From: BOG-931 sp963781725
Lineage (GTDB): Bacteria; Pseudomonadota; Alphaproteobacteria; Rhizobiales; Xanthobacteraceae
Length of the DNA: 64,000 nt
Assembly (NCBI GenBank): GCA_963781725.1
Contig: CAWAGV010000002.1
Span: 868,001-932,000 of the forward strand
Direction: 5' to 3'
Below the pieces are notes generated by a model that saw nothing but the letters and a program-made list of their open reading frames with translations, did no database searches and was not told the origin of the DNA. How positions within the stretch are numbered: the stretch's first letter is position 1; the number at the start of each line of letters is the position of its first letter. This document shows, one piece after another, positions 47,000 through 55,081 of the stretch. The position numbers and the translations under genes are program-made.

Positions 47000-47356
47000 A
47001 TGGCTGGGTATAGCCTGAAGACGCTTTCGTTTGCTGTAACTCTTGTAGCAACTTGCATCGGGCTTCCGATGATTGCTTCAGCTCAATCGGGGATTGCTTC
47101 TGTCTATGACTATGGACGGACCGCCAGTGGCGAGCACGTCCGCTCTGGCGCCCTGACCGCCGCGCATCGCTCGCTACCGTTCGGCACCATGGTGCGGGTC
47201 ACCAACAATTCGAACGGCCGCTCCGTCGTTGTACGCATCAACGACCGTGGGCCGTTCGTGAAAGGCCGCGTGATCGATCTCACGCCAGCCGGCGCACATG
47301 CGCTCGGCTTTGACGGCCTGGCCCACGTCTCGCTCGACGTTGTCGGCCATAGCTAA
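47000..47356 (+). CDS. RlpA-like double-psi beta-barrel protein
   Basis: A 118-residue secreted protein. The signal peptide core is LSFAVTLVATCIGLPMIA, with cleavage near ASAQSG. The rest is one RlpA-like domain: GIASVYDYGRTASGEHVRSG, LTAAHRSLPFGTMVRVTNN and VVRINDRGPFVKGRVIDLTP, which keeps the catalytic Asp of INDRG. It lacks the SPOR domain of full-length septal RlpA. It may be a small lytic transglycosylase acting on denuded glycan. A strong terminator follows. Confidence 0.92.
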   Translation: MAGYSLKTLSFAVTLVATCIGLPMIASAQSGIASVYDYGRTASGEHVRSGALTAAHRSLPFGTMVRVTNNSNGRSVVVRINDRGPFVKGRVIDLTPAGAHALGFDGLAHVSLDVVGHS

Positions 47357-47384
47357 ATCGCGGATCAAATCCGGATAGAGCAGC

Positions 47385-47412
47385 AGCGGGAGGCTTCGGC
47401 CTCCCGCTTTCG
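47385..47412 (+). terminator. Intrinsic terminator after the RlpA-like gene
   Basis: AGCGGGAGGC, tetraloop TTCG, GCCTCCCGCT: a 10-bp stem with a stable UUCG-type loop, followed by TTCGTTT. Confidence 0.85.
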
Positions 47413-47562
47413 TTTGGAGCACTTGTTCGCGGCCGGGCATTTGCGTCGCAATGGTTCAGCAACGTTAATCTTCCGAACACCTCGACATTCGGCGACCCGT
47501 AAGACTTGACCGTTATGCCACCCTCGGGGAATGCCGCCCGCTCGAGCGATGAATGATGGATC

Positions 47563-47928
47563 ATGAAAGAGCTCCGCGACCCGGACGAAGACCGCAGAGA
47601 TGTCAAACGCACCCGTATTCTGCGCAACGCCAAGATCATCCTGGAGCGCAAGTCGACGATGATCCATTGCACGGTGCAGAATATTACGTCCGGCGGAGCT
47701 TGCCTGAAGGTCGCCAATACTTACGGCCTGCCGGAAACGTTCGAGTTGACGTTCGAGCATGGCCGCACCCGGCGCGCCTGCCGCGTCGCCTGGCGGACCA
47801 ACGATCTGCTCGGCGTTGCCTTCGTCGCAGCGGAAGAGACCGTATGGCGAGCAGGCCCGCAAACCGTTCAAAACTCCGCCACCGCGCGCAGCAGCCGTTC
47901 GATGTCCTCAGGCCGCGACAACCGGTGA
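47563..47928 (+). CDS. PilZ-domain protein
   Basis: A 121-residue cytoplasmic protein. The PilZ signatures for cyclic-di-GMP binding are the N-terminal DRRDVKRTRI (an RxxxR-type motif) and QNITSGGACLKV (a D/NxSxxG-type motif). The domain ends near LLGVAFVAAEE. The last 20 or so residues are Ser/Arg-rich, and 61 bases overlap the end of the antisense hydrolase gene, so the tail may not be conserved. It probably senses c-di-GMP. Confidence 0.85.
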   Translation: MKELRDPDEDRRDVKRTRILRNAKIILERKSTMIHCTVQNITSGGACLKVANTYGLPETFELTFEHGRTRRACRVAWRTNDLLGVAFVAAEETVWRAGPQTVQNSATARSSRSMSSGRDNR

Positions 47929-48644
47929 TCGCCGTCTTTCACCAGGGTCAGCACGACATCGTCCGATGCCAGCCGCGACACCAGGGCTTTGGCATGCTGC
48001 CACGGCACATCGGGATCCTCGACGCCTTGCAGGATGCGCACCGGACAGCCGGTCACGATCATGCCGCCGAGCAGGAGATGCTTCCGCCCTTCCTCGATCA
48101 GTTGCCGCGTCACCAGATAAGGCTCCGCCGCATAGTCCGAGGGCCGCGCCCAGACGCCCGTCTGTTCCAGTTCCCGTTTGATCTCCGGCGTGAAGCGCTT
48201 CCACATCAGTTCCTCGGTGAAATCCACCGCCGGCGCGATCAGTACCATGCCGGCAACCGAAGCCGCGTCGGCTGCCTTGCGGCGCTTGAGTTCGCGGGTC
48301 AGCAGCAGCGCCAGCCACCCGCCCATCGACGAACCGACCAGGATTTGCGGGCCGCGGCAGTGCGCGTCGAATACCGCAAGGCTGTCGGCGAGCCAGCGGC
48401 CGATCGTACCGTCGGTAAACGCACCTTCCGACTCGCCATGGCCGGAATAGTCGAACCGCACGCAGGCGCGGCCCTCGCGCAACGCCCAGTCGGCGAGCGC
48501 CACGGCCTTGGTGCCTTTCATGTCGGACTTGTAGCCGCCCAGCCAGAACAGGCCGGGTGAGGCGCCCGAAAGTGGCCGCACGGCGATGCCGCGCCGCTCA
48601 GAACCCTCACCAATATGCAGGAATTTCAGACTGTTATCGTTCAT
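47868..48644 (-). CDS. Alpha/beta hydrolase
   Basis: A 258-residue serine hydrolase. The nucleophile elbow is LVGSSMGGWLALLL (Ser near residue 104), the acid is probably in ILQGVEDPDVPW and the His is in KDGDHRLSRPED. RFDYSGHGESEG near the oxyanion region is typical. It resembles ABHD10-like acyl-protein thioesterases. The ATG at 48644 is preferred over a GTG one codon earlier. It is convergent with and overlaps the PilZ gene. Confidence 0.88.
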   Translation of the reverse strand: MNDNSLKFLHIGEGSERRGIAVRPLSGASPGLFWLGGYKSDMKGTKAVALADWALREGRACVRFDYSGHGESEGAFTDGTIGRWLADSLAVFDAHCRGPQILVGSSMGGWLALLLTRELKRRKAADAASVAGMVLIAPAVDFTEELMWKRFTPEIKRELEQTGVWARPSDYAAEPYLVTRQLIEEGRKHLLLGGMIVTGCPVRILQGVEDPDVPWQHAKALVSRLASDDVVLTLVKDGDHRLSRPEDIERLLRAVAEF

Positions 48645-48739
48645 CACGCCGGCCGGAACACATCATCACTCGCATTTCCAGGTAAGGAAACATAAATCAC
48701 ACACCGGCGCGAACACGAGGCCCGTACGCAGCATTGTCG

Positions 48740-48768
48740 TTGACTTACGCGCGGAAACTCCCGATTCT
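48740..48768 (+). promoter_or_regulatory. Possible infC promoter
   Basis: TTGACT (48740-48745), a 17-base spacer and GATTCT (48763-48768). The -35 is good, the -10 weak. It lies 35 bases before the infC start. Confidence 0.35.
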
Positions 48769-48803
48769 GCGGCGTTAGTGAAACAACATAGGAGTCAGCA
48801 CCC

Positions 48804-49343
48804 ATTCGTCGTCCAATGAAAGCACCGCAGCCCGCCGCCAAGGATGGGCCGCGCGTCAACGAGGAGATCCGCGTCCGCGAGGTCCAACTCATCGACAAAG
48901 ACGGCGTCAACCACGGCGCCACCGAAATTAGCGCAGCGATTGCCATGGCGCAGGAAGCCGGGCTCGACCTTGTCGAGATCGCGCCAAATTCCTCACCGCC
49001 GGTCTGCAAAATCCTCGACTACGGCAAATACAAATATCAGGCGCAGAAGAAAGCCGCCGAGGCGCGCAAGAAGCAGAAGGTCGTCGAGATCAAGGAGATC
49101 AAGCTCCGCCCGATGATCGACGACCACGATTACGACGTGAAACTGCGATCGGTGCAGCGCTTCTTCGAGGAAGGCGACAAGGTCAAGGTGACGCTGCGGT
49201 TCCGTGGCCGCGAAATGGCGCACCAGGACCTCGGCTACAGGCTGCTCGACCGGGTGAAGGCCGACACCGCCAAGTTCGCCAAAATCGAGCAGGAACCCCG
49301 GTTCGAAGGCCGTCAGGTCGTCATGGTGCTGGCGCCGCGGTGA
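48804..49343 (+). CDS. infC: Translation initiation factor IF-3 (ATT start)
   Basis: A 179-residue factor that keeps ribosomal subunits apart and checks the start codon. The N-domain has VNEEIRVREVQLIDKDGVNH and the C-domain has KEIKLRPMIDDHDYDVKLRS and VTLRFRGREMAHQDLG. The preferred start is the ATT at 48804. It gives the family N-terminus xRRPMKAPQP and has AGGAG 9 bases upstream. The internal ATG at 48816 has no ribosome-binding site. An AUU start is known for E. coli infC, where IF-3 represses its own translation. A terminator follows. Confidence 0.93.
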   Translation: MRRPMKAPQPAAKDGPRVNEEIRVREVQLIDKDGVNHGATEISAAIAMAQEAGLDLVEIAPNSSPPVCKILDYGKYKYQAQKKAAEARKKQKVVEIKEIKLRPMIDDHDYDVKLRSVQRFFEEGDKVKVTLRFRGREMAHQDLGYRLLDRVKADTAKFAKIEQEPRFEGRQVVMVLAPR

Positions 49344-49398
49344 TTTGCCCTCGGCTAATAGCCGAGTGGAACATTTCGAGGGAAATGAACATTTTTTT

Positions 49399-49426
49399 GG
49401 TGGGCGCGCTTCGGCGCCCGCCTTTT
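49399..49426 (+). terminator. Intrinsic terminator after infC
   Basis: GGTGGGCGC, loop GCTTCG, GCGCCCGCC with one T-G wobble: a 9-bp stem, followed by TTTT. It separates infC from the downstream rpmI-rplT genes. Confidence 0.8.
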
Positions 49427-49482
49427 CGGCGTCGAAGCCCCGCTGGCAACGTTTTTCAACTCACCAGTGAGAGGAGACGAGC

Positions 49483-49776
49483 ATGCCGACATTCATCCTC
49501 ACCGTAAATTGGACAGATCAGGGAATCCGTAACGTCAAGGATTCCCCCAAGCGTGCCCAGGCCGCGCGTGAAATGGCCAAAAAATTCGGCGTTGAGATCA
49601 AGCAGCTATTCCTCACCTCGGGCGAGTCCGATATTCTGCTCATCGTCGAGGCGCCGGACGGCGACAATGTCGCCAAGTTCGCCATGATGGTCGGATCGCA
49701 GGGCAATGTCCGCACCCGCATGGCGCGCGCCTGGCCCGATGCCGAAATGGCTAAATTGATCTCCGAACTGCCATAG
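49483..49776 (+). CDS. GYD-domain protein
   Basis: A 97-residue protein of the GYD family. It starts MPTFILTVNWTDQGIRNVKD, has FGVEIKQLFLTSGESDILLI in the middle and VRTRMARAWPDAEMAKLI near the end. The fold is a ferredoxin-like dimer of unknown function. GAGAGGAG lies before the ATG. It sits between infC and rpmI, which are adjacent in many bacteria. Confidence 0.88.
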   Translation: MPTFILTVNWTDQGIRNVKDSPKRAQAAREMAKKFGVEIKQLFLTSGESDILLIVEAPDGDNVAKFAMMVGSQGNVRTRMARAWPDAEMAKLISELP

Positions 49777-50031
49777 GCATCCAGCTGGGCATCCAGCCGG
49801 GCATTCACCGAGGCTCGAATCCGGCCTGCCGGACCTGCGGAAGGGCCCAGCGCCCCTTGCGGCCGCCGAAATTTGCCAATCCGGCCGGTCTCTGCCATAA
49901 CCCCGCCCTCTCGTCGCCCGGCTGATTAGGGCTGCCGTGGCGGCGTGAAGTGCTCATGCACATTAAGCTCGTTTCGAGCATATCGGCCCGGCCGGGGTCA
50001 TACCTATGGCCAGCCGCCAAAGGAGAGCTAA

Positions 50032-50232
50032 ATGCCCAAGATCAAGACCAAGTCAGGCGCTAAAAAGCGCTTCAAGGTGACCGGGTCCGGCAAGGTGATG
50101 TACGCCCAGCAGGGCAAGCGCCACGGCATGATCAAGCGCACCAAAAAGCAGATCCGCCAGCTGCGCGGCACCAACGTGCTGTTCAAGACCGACGGCGACA
50201 ACATCAAAAAGTATTTTCTGCCGAACGGCTGA
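50032..50232 (+). CDS. rpmI: 50S ribosomal protein L35
   Basis: A 66-residue basic ribosomal protein with the family start MPKIKTKSGAKKRFKVTGSG and core KRHGMIKRTKKQIRQLRGT. AGGAG before the ATG supports the start. It is followed by rplT after 110 bases that hold two palindromes. Confidence 0.98.
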   Translation: MPKIKTKSGAKKRFKVTGSGKVMYAQQGKRHGMIKRTKKQIRQLRGTNVLFKTDGDNIKKYFLPNG

Positions 50233-50238
50233 TCGCTC

Positions 50239-50258
50239 GTCCCCGCGGACGCGGGGAC
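50239..50258. repeat. Extragenic palindrome 1 between rpmI and rplT
   Basis: GTCCCCGCG, GA, CGCGGGGAC: a 9-bp perfect inverted repeat, followed by CCAG. Its form resembles dispersed extragenic palindromes known in Bradyrhizobium-type genomes. In RNA it would be a stable hairpin. Confidence 0.65.
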
Positions 50259-50290
50259 CCAGCAAAAGATGCATTCAAACATCGCTCTGG

Positions 50291-50310
50291 ATTCCCGCAT
50301 GCGCGGGAAT
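50291..50310. repeat. Extragenic palindrome 2 between rpmI and rplT
   Basis: ATTCCCGC, ATGC, GCGGGAAT: an 8-bp inverted repeat preceded by CTGG. With palindrome 1 it forms a mirror-like pair, CCAG facing CTGG, as in a two-arm repeat unit. Confidence 0.65.
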
Positions 50311-50342
50311 GAGCGGAGCGGAACCGGATAAGGAGACCGATC

Positions 50343-50702
50343 ATGGCTCGCGTCAAACGCGGCGTCACTTCTCATGCCAAGCACAAGAAGATTCTCAAAG
50401 CCGCCAAAGGCTATTACGGCCGGCGCAAGAACACCATTCGCATCGCCAAGCAGGCGGTGGAGAAGGCGAACCAGTACGCCTTCCGCGACCGCAAACGGCG
50501 CAAGCGCACCTTCCGCGCGCTGTGGATTCAGCGCCTCAATGCCGCGGTTCGTCCGTTCGGCCTGAACTACAGCCGCTTCATCGCCGGCTTGAGCAAGGCC
50601 AACATCACCGTGGACCGCAAGGTGCTGTCCGATCTCGCGATCCGCGAGCCGGCAGCGTTCGAGGCGATCGTCGGGCAGGTAAAGTCCGCGCTCGCCGCAT
50701 AG
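50343..50702 (+). CDS. rplT: 50S ribosomal protein L20
   Basis: A 119-residue ribosomal protein, starting MARVKRGVTSHAKHKKILKA and containing YYGRRKNTIRIAKQAVEKAN and RALWIQRLNAAVRPFGLNYS. In many bacteria L20 represses its own operon through the mRNA. AAGGAG precedes the ATG. Normal length. Confidence 0.98.
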   Translation: MARVKRGVTSHAKHKKILKAAKGYYGRRKNTIRIAKQAVEKANQYAFRDRKRRKRTFRALWIQRLNAAVRPFGLNYSRFIAGLSKANITVDRKVLSDLAIREPAAFEAIVGQVKSALAA

Positions 50703-50709
50703 GCGTGTC

Positions 50710-51210
50710 ATGATCGACCGTGCCTACGTGCAACGGATGGCGCGTTACAATCGCTGGCAGAACGAAAATCTGTACGGCGTCGCCGACGCGTTGTCCGATG
50801 AGGAGCGCCGCAAGGAGCGCGGCGCGTGGTTCGGCTCGATCCACAAGACGCTGAGCCACCTGCTCTGGGCCGACCGCATCTGGATGAGCCGCTTCGCCGA
50901 CTGGCCGAAGCAGACCGTCGGTATCCCGGGTTCGGTATCGCTATTCCCCGATTGGGACAATCTCAAAGCCGAACGCCGGAACAGTGACGCCAAGCTGATC
51001 GACTGGGCCGACACGCTCGATCCCGCGTGGATCGACGGCGACCTGACCTGGTTTTCCGGCGCCATCAATCGTGAAGTCTCGAAGCCGCGCTGGCAGCTTC
51101 TGCTGCATTTCTTCAATCATCAGACCCATCATCGCGGGCAAGTTCACGCGATGCTGACGCAGGCTGGCGGCAGGCCGTCCGACACCGACCTGTTCGTGAT
51201 GCCGGAGTGA
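50710..51210 (+). CDS. DinB-family protein
   Basis: A 166-residue four-helix-bundle protein. Probable metal-binding histidines are in SIHKTLSHLLWADRIW (residues 45-60) and in LLHFFNHQTHHRGQVHAML near 135-153. DinB/YfiT proteins often act as thiol-dependent transferases; the function here is unknown. The gene sits between rplT (7 bases) and pheS (5 bases), so it is probably in their transcript. Confidence 0.9.
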   Translation: MIDRAYVQRMARYNRWQNENLYGVADALSDEERRKERGAWFGSIHKTLSHLLWADRIWMSRFADWPKQTVGIPGSVSLFPDWDNLKAERRNSDAKLIDWADTLDPAWIDGDLTWFSGAINREVSKPRWQLLLHFFNHQTHHRGQVHAMLTQAGGRPSDTDLFVMPE

Positions 51211-51215
51211 TTGTG

Positions 51216-52295
51216 ATGACCGACATCACGCAGCTTGAGCAGAAAACCCTCGCCGATATTGCCGCCGCCGGCGACGACGCCGCGCTTGAGGCAGTGCGCG
51301 TCGCCGCTCTCGGTAAAAGCGGTTCGGTCACCGCGCTGCTCAAGACGCTCGGCGGCATGTCGCCGGAAGAGCGCAAGACCCAGGGTGCGGCGATCAACGG
51401 CCTGAAGGATCGCGTCAACGCCGCGCTGTCAGCGCGGCGCGATGCCTTCAAGGGCGCGGCGCTGGAAGCGCGGCTCAATACCGAAAGCGTCGACGTAACG
51501 CTGCCGGTGCGCGAAGCGCCGGCCGAGACCGGCCGGGTGCATCCGATCACGCAGGTGGTCGACGAACTCACCGCCATCTTCGCCGACATGGGATTCGCCA
51601 TCGCCGAAGGGCCGGATATCGAAACCGACGATTACAACTTCACCAAGCTGAACTTCCCGGAAAACCATCCGGCGCGCGAGATGCACGACACGTTCTTCTT
51701 CAATCCGAAGCCGGACGGATTGCGCCTCTTGCTGCGCACCCACACCTCACCGGTGCAGGTGCGCACCATGCTGACCCAGCAGCCGCCGATCCGCGTCATC
51801 ATTCCGGGCCGGACTTATCGCTCCGACAGCGACCAGACCCACACGCCAATGTTCCATCAGGTCGAGGGCCTGGTCATCGACAAGGGCTCGCATCTCGGCC
51901 ACCTGAAATGGATTTTGCGGGAATTCTGCAAGGCGTTCTTTGAAGTGGATCAGGTGAAGATGCGGTTCCGGCCGTCGTTCTTCCCGTTCACCGAGCCGTC
52001 GCTCGAAGTCGACATCCAGTGCCGCCGCGACAAGGGCGAAATCCGCTTCGGCGAGGGCGACGACTGGCTGGAGATTCTCGGCTGCGGCATGGTGCATCCG
52101 AACGTGCTGCGCAATTGCGGCCTCGATCCCGACGAATACCAGGGCTTTGCCTGGGGCATGGGGATCGACCGCATCGCGATGCTCAAATACGGCATGCCGG
52201 ACCTGCGCGCGTTCTTCGAAGCCGACGTGCGCTGGCTGTCGCACTACGGCTTCCGCCCGCTCGACTTTCCGACTCTGGCCGGCGGCTTGAGCTGA
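51216..52295 (+). CDS. pheS: Phenylalanyl-tRNA synthetase alpha subunit
   Basis: A 359-residue class II synthetase subunit. The N-terminal coiled coil is followed by the catalytic core: motif 2 region GRTYRSDSDQTHTPMFHQVE, then MRFRPSFFPFTEPSLEVDI, GCGMVHPNVLRNCG and motif 3 GFAWGMGIDRIAMLKYG. The ATG at 51216 gives MTDITQLEQKTLADIA; GGAG is 9 bases upstream. It pairs with pheT. Confidence 0.98.
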   Translation: MTDITQLEQKTLADIAAAGDDAALEAVRVAALGKSGSVTALLKTLGGMSPEERKTQGAAINGLKDRVNAALSARRDAFKGAALEARLNTESVDVTLPVREAPAETGRVHPITQVVDELTAIFADMGFAIAEGPDIETDDYNFTKLNFPENHPAREMHDTFFFNPKPDGLRLLLRTHTSPVQVRTMLTQQPPIRVIIPGRTYRSDSDQTHTPMFHQVEGLVIDKGSHLGHLKWILREFCKAFFEVDQVKMRFRPSFFPFTEPSLEVDIQCRRDKGEIRFGEGDDWLEILGCGMVHPNVLRNCGLDPDEYQGFAWGMGIDRIAMLKYGMPDLRAFFEADVRWLSHYGFRPLDFPTLAGGLS

Positions 52296-52306
52296 GCGGC
52301 GCCGCG

Positions 52307-54715
52307 ATGAAATTCACCCTCGCCTGGCTGAAGGAACATCTCGACACCGCGCACACGCTCGGCGAGATCACCGACAAGCTGACCATGATCGGGCTCGAGG
52401 TCGAGCGCGTCGAGGACAAGGCGACGGCGCTGGCGCCCTATGTCATCGCGCGCGTGGTCGAGGCCAAGCAGCATCCCAATGCCGACCGGCTGCGTGTCTG
52501 CATGGTCGATACCGGCGACGGCAAGCCGATCCAGGTGGTGTGCGGCGCGCCGAACGCGCGCACCGGCATGACCGGCGTGTTCGTGCCGCCGGGCGCCTAC
52601 GTTCCCGGCAAGGACATCACCCTGCAAGTCGGCACCATCCGCGGCGTCGAGAGCCGCGGCATGCTGGTGTCGGAAGCCGAACTGCAAATCTCCGACAATC
52701 ACGACGGCATTATCGATCTGCCGGCCGACGCGCCGGTCGGCGCGAGCTTCGCCAAATATGCCGGGCTCGACGATCCGGTGATCGAGATCAACCTGACGCC
52801 GAACCGGCCCGACTGCGCCGGCGTGCACGGCATCGCCCGCGACCTAGCCGCCGCCGACATGGGCAAGTTCAAGGACGCCGGGATCAAACAGGTGACAGGT
52901 GAATTCCCCTGCCCGGTCGCCGTAAAGATTGAAGCGCCGGACTTGTGCCCGGCGTTCGGCCTGCGCCTCGTGCGCGGCGTCAAGAACGGACCGTCGCCCG
53001 ATTGGCTCCAAAAGCGGCTGACCGCAATCGGGTTGCGCCCGATCAACGCGCTGGTCGATATCACCAACTTCATGACCTACGACCGCGGCCGCCCGCTGCA
53101 CGTGTTCGACGCGGCGAAAGTGCACGGCAATCTCACGGTGCGGCGCGGCCGCGCCGGCGAGGAGTTGCTGGCGCTCGACGGCAAGACCTACAAGCTCGAC
53201 GACACGATCTGCGTGATCGCCGATGAGCGCGCCGTCGAATCGCTGGCCGGCATCATGGGCGGCGAGGAATCGGGCTGCTCGGAGACCACGGCCGACGTGC
53301 TGATCGAGTCGGCGTTGTGGAACGAAATCAATATCGCGCAGAGCGGCCGCAAGCTCGGCATCAATTCGGACGCGCGTTACCGCTTCGAGCGCGGCGTCGA
53401 TCCGGCCTTCATGCTGCCGGGCCTGGAGATGGCGACGCAGATGGTGCTCGATCTGTGCGGCGGCGTGCCGTCGGAGATCGTCGTCGCCGGCAAGGCCGAA
53501 ACGCCGGAGAGGATCATCGATTTCCCGCTGTCCGAGCTCAAACGCCTGTCCGGCCTGAGCGTGCCGCTGCCGGAAATGCGCCGCGTGCTCGAGCGCCTCG
53601 GCTTCTTTGTCGCCGGCCAGGGCGATCGCGTGAAGGTCGCGGTGCCGTCATGGCGGCCGGACATCGCCGGCAAGGCCGATATTGTCGAGGAAGCGGTGCG
53701 CATCGTCGGCGTCGACCGCGTGCCGTTTACGCCGTTCGAGCGCGGCGACGCGCCGCGCAAGCCGGTGCTGACGCCGATCCAGGTGCGCACCCGCAAGGCC
53801 AAGCGCGCGCTCGGCGCCCGCAATCTCGTCGAAGCGGTGACGTGGTCGTTCATCTCGAAACCGCAAGCCACGCTGTTCGGCGGCGGCAAGCCGGAACTTG
53901 AGCTCGCCAATCCGATCGCGTCGGATCTTTCCGACATGCGGCCAAGCCTGATCCCGGGCCTGGTCGTGGCGGCACAGAAAAATGCCGATCGCAGCTTCCC
54001 TGACGTGGGCCTGTTCGAAGTCGGTCAGGTATTTCGCGGCGACCAGCCGTCGGATCAGTTCACCGCAGCAGCGGGCGTGCGGCGCGCACTCGACAAGCCG
54101 TCCGGCATCGGACGACACTGGAGCAAGCGCGACGGCGAAGCCGATGCATTCGATGCCAAGGCCGACGCGATCGCCGTGCTGGTGGCGGCCGGCGCTCCGG
54201 CGCAGGCTTTGCAGATCGTTCCCGGCGGCCCGGCATGGTTTCATCCCGGCCGCTCCGGCACCATCCAGATCGGCCCGCAGAATATTCTCGGCCATTTCGG
54301 TGAATTGCATCCAAGCGCCCTCGAAGCACTCGATGCCGAAGGCCCGCTGGTTGCCTTTGAAGTGATCCTCGAGCGCATCCCGGAGCCGAAGGCTAAAGCG
54401 ACGCGCGCCAAGCCGGTGCTGGAACTGTCGCAGTTCCAGCCGGTCGAGCGCGACTTCGCGTTCGTCGTCGACGGCAAGGTGAAAGCCGCCGACATCGTGC
54501 GCGCCGCGCAGACCGTCGACCGCAAGCTGATCGCCGGCGTGAATGTGTTCGACGTTTACGAAGGCAAAGGCATCGAGCCCGGCAAGAAGTCGATCGCCAT
54601 CGCCGTCACGATCCAGCCGCGCGAAAAAACCATGACCGACGCCGAGATCGAAGCGCTGGCGGCAAAGATCGTCGCCGAAGTCGGCAAACGCACCGGCGGC
54701 GTGTTGCGGGCATAA
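52307..54715 (+). CDS. pheT: Phenylalanyl-tRNA synthetase beta subunit
   Basis: An 802-residue subunit. It starts MKFTLAWLKEHLDTAHTLGE, followed by a tRNA-binding OB domain (residues 40-150), the B3/B4 editing region with GIMGGEESGCSETTADVLIE, a B5 domain and a C-terminal ferredoxin-fold anticodon-binding domain ending AKIVAEVGKRTGGVLRA. It is 11 bases after pheS. Normal length. Confidence 0.98.
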   Translation: MKFTLAWLKEHLDTAHTLGEITDKLTMIGLEVERVEDKATALAPYVIARVVEAKQHPNADRLRVCMVDTGDGKPIQVVCGAPNARTGMTGVFVPPGAYVPGKDITLQVGTIRGVESRGMLVSEAELQISDNHDGIIDLPADAPVGASFAKYAGLDDPVIEINLTPNRPDCAGVHGIARDLAAADMGKFKDAGIKQVTGEFPCPVAVKIEAPDLCPAFGLRLVRGVKNGPSPDWLQKRLTAIGLRPINALVDITNFMTYDRGRPLHVFDAAKVHGNLTVRRGRAGEELLALDGKTYKLDDTICVIADERAVESLAGIMGGEESGCSETTADVLIESALWNEINIAQSGRKLGINSDARYRFERGVDPAFMLPGLEMATQMVLDLCGGVPSEIVVAGKAETPERIIDFPLSELKRLSGLSVPLPEMRRVLERLGFFVAGQGDRVKVAVPSWRPDIAGKADIVEEAVRIVGVDRVPFTPFERGDAPRKPVLTPIQVRTRKAKRALGARNLVEAVTWSFISKPQATLFGGGKPELELANPIASDLSDMRPSLIPGLVVAAQKNADRSFPDVGLFEVGQVFRGDQPSDQFTAAAGVRRALDKPSGIGRHWSKRDGEADAFDAKADAIAVLVAAGAPAQALQIVPGGPAWFHPGRSGTIQIGPQNILGHFGELHPSALEALDAEGPLVAFEVILERIPEPKAKATRAKPVLELSQFQPVERDFAFVVDGKVKAADIVRAAQTVDRKLIAGVNVFDVYEGKGIEPGKKSIAIAVTIQPREKTMTDAEIEALAAKIVAEVGKRTGGVLRA

Positions 54716-55081
54716 GCATCAGCAGTGATGCCTATGCGGGAAGGCATTCGGCCGAGACGAACAGGTCCGGCGATATCCTGAGCGTATAAAGAATCTCTGC
54801 GGTGCTCTGGTATCCGTGCGCATTTTTGCGCGCGGCATCACGGATTGGTGTTGCTGCGCTGCGAAGGCCAATGAACGTGGCGACTGCTTCGGGAAGCGTC
54901 GATCGCCAATCGTGTTAACCGCTAAAATCTTATTCGCCAGCGCATGCTGACGGCCTGCGGATAACGCGTCGTAACGTCGCATTTGCAGCGCTCGCCGCCC
55001 CCCAACACTCGCGCAGGCGGTTACCCGACAACAACTCAATAGAGAGGTCCACCAAGGACAGAGTCACCAGCGAGGAGTGTC
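54716..55081. other. Intergenic region upstream of the TRAP operon
   Basis: 366 bases with no convincing gene; the one longer frame on the minus strand lacks family features. It should hold the TRAP operon promoter. GAGGAG lies just before the dctP ATG. I see no clear operator. Confidence 0.5.

Noticed and set aside
54719..55039. A 106-codon minus-strand frame in the gap upstream of the TRAP operon
   Set aside because: No ribosome-binding site, family motif or sensible composition; treated as noncoding.
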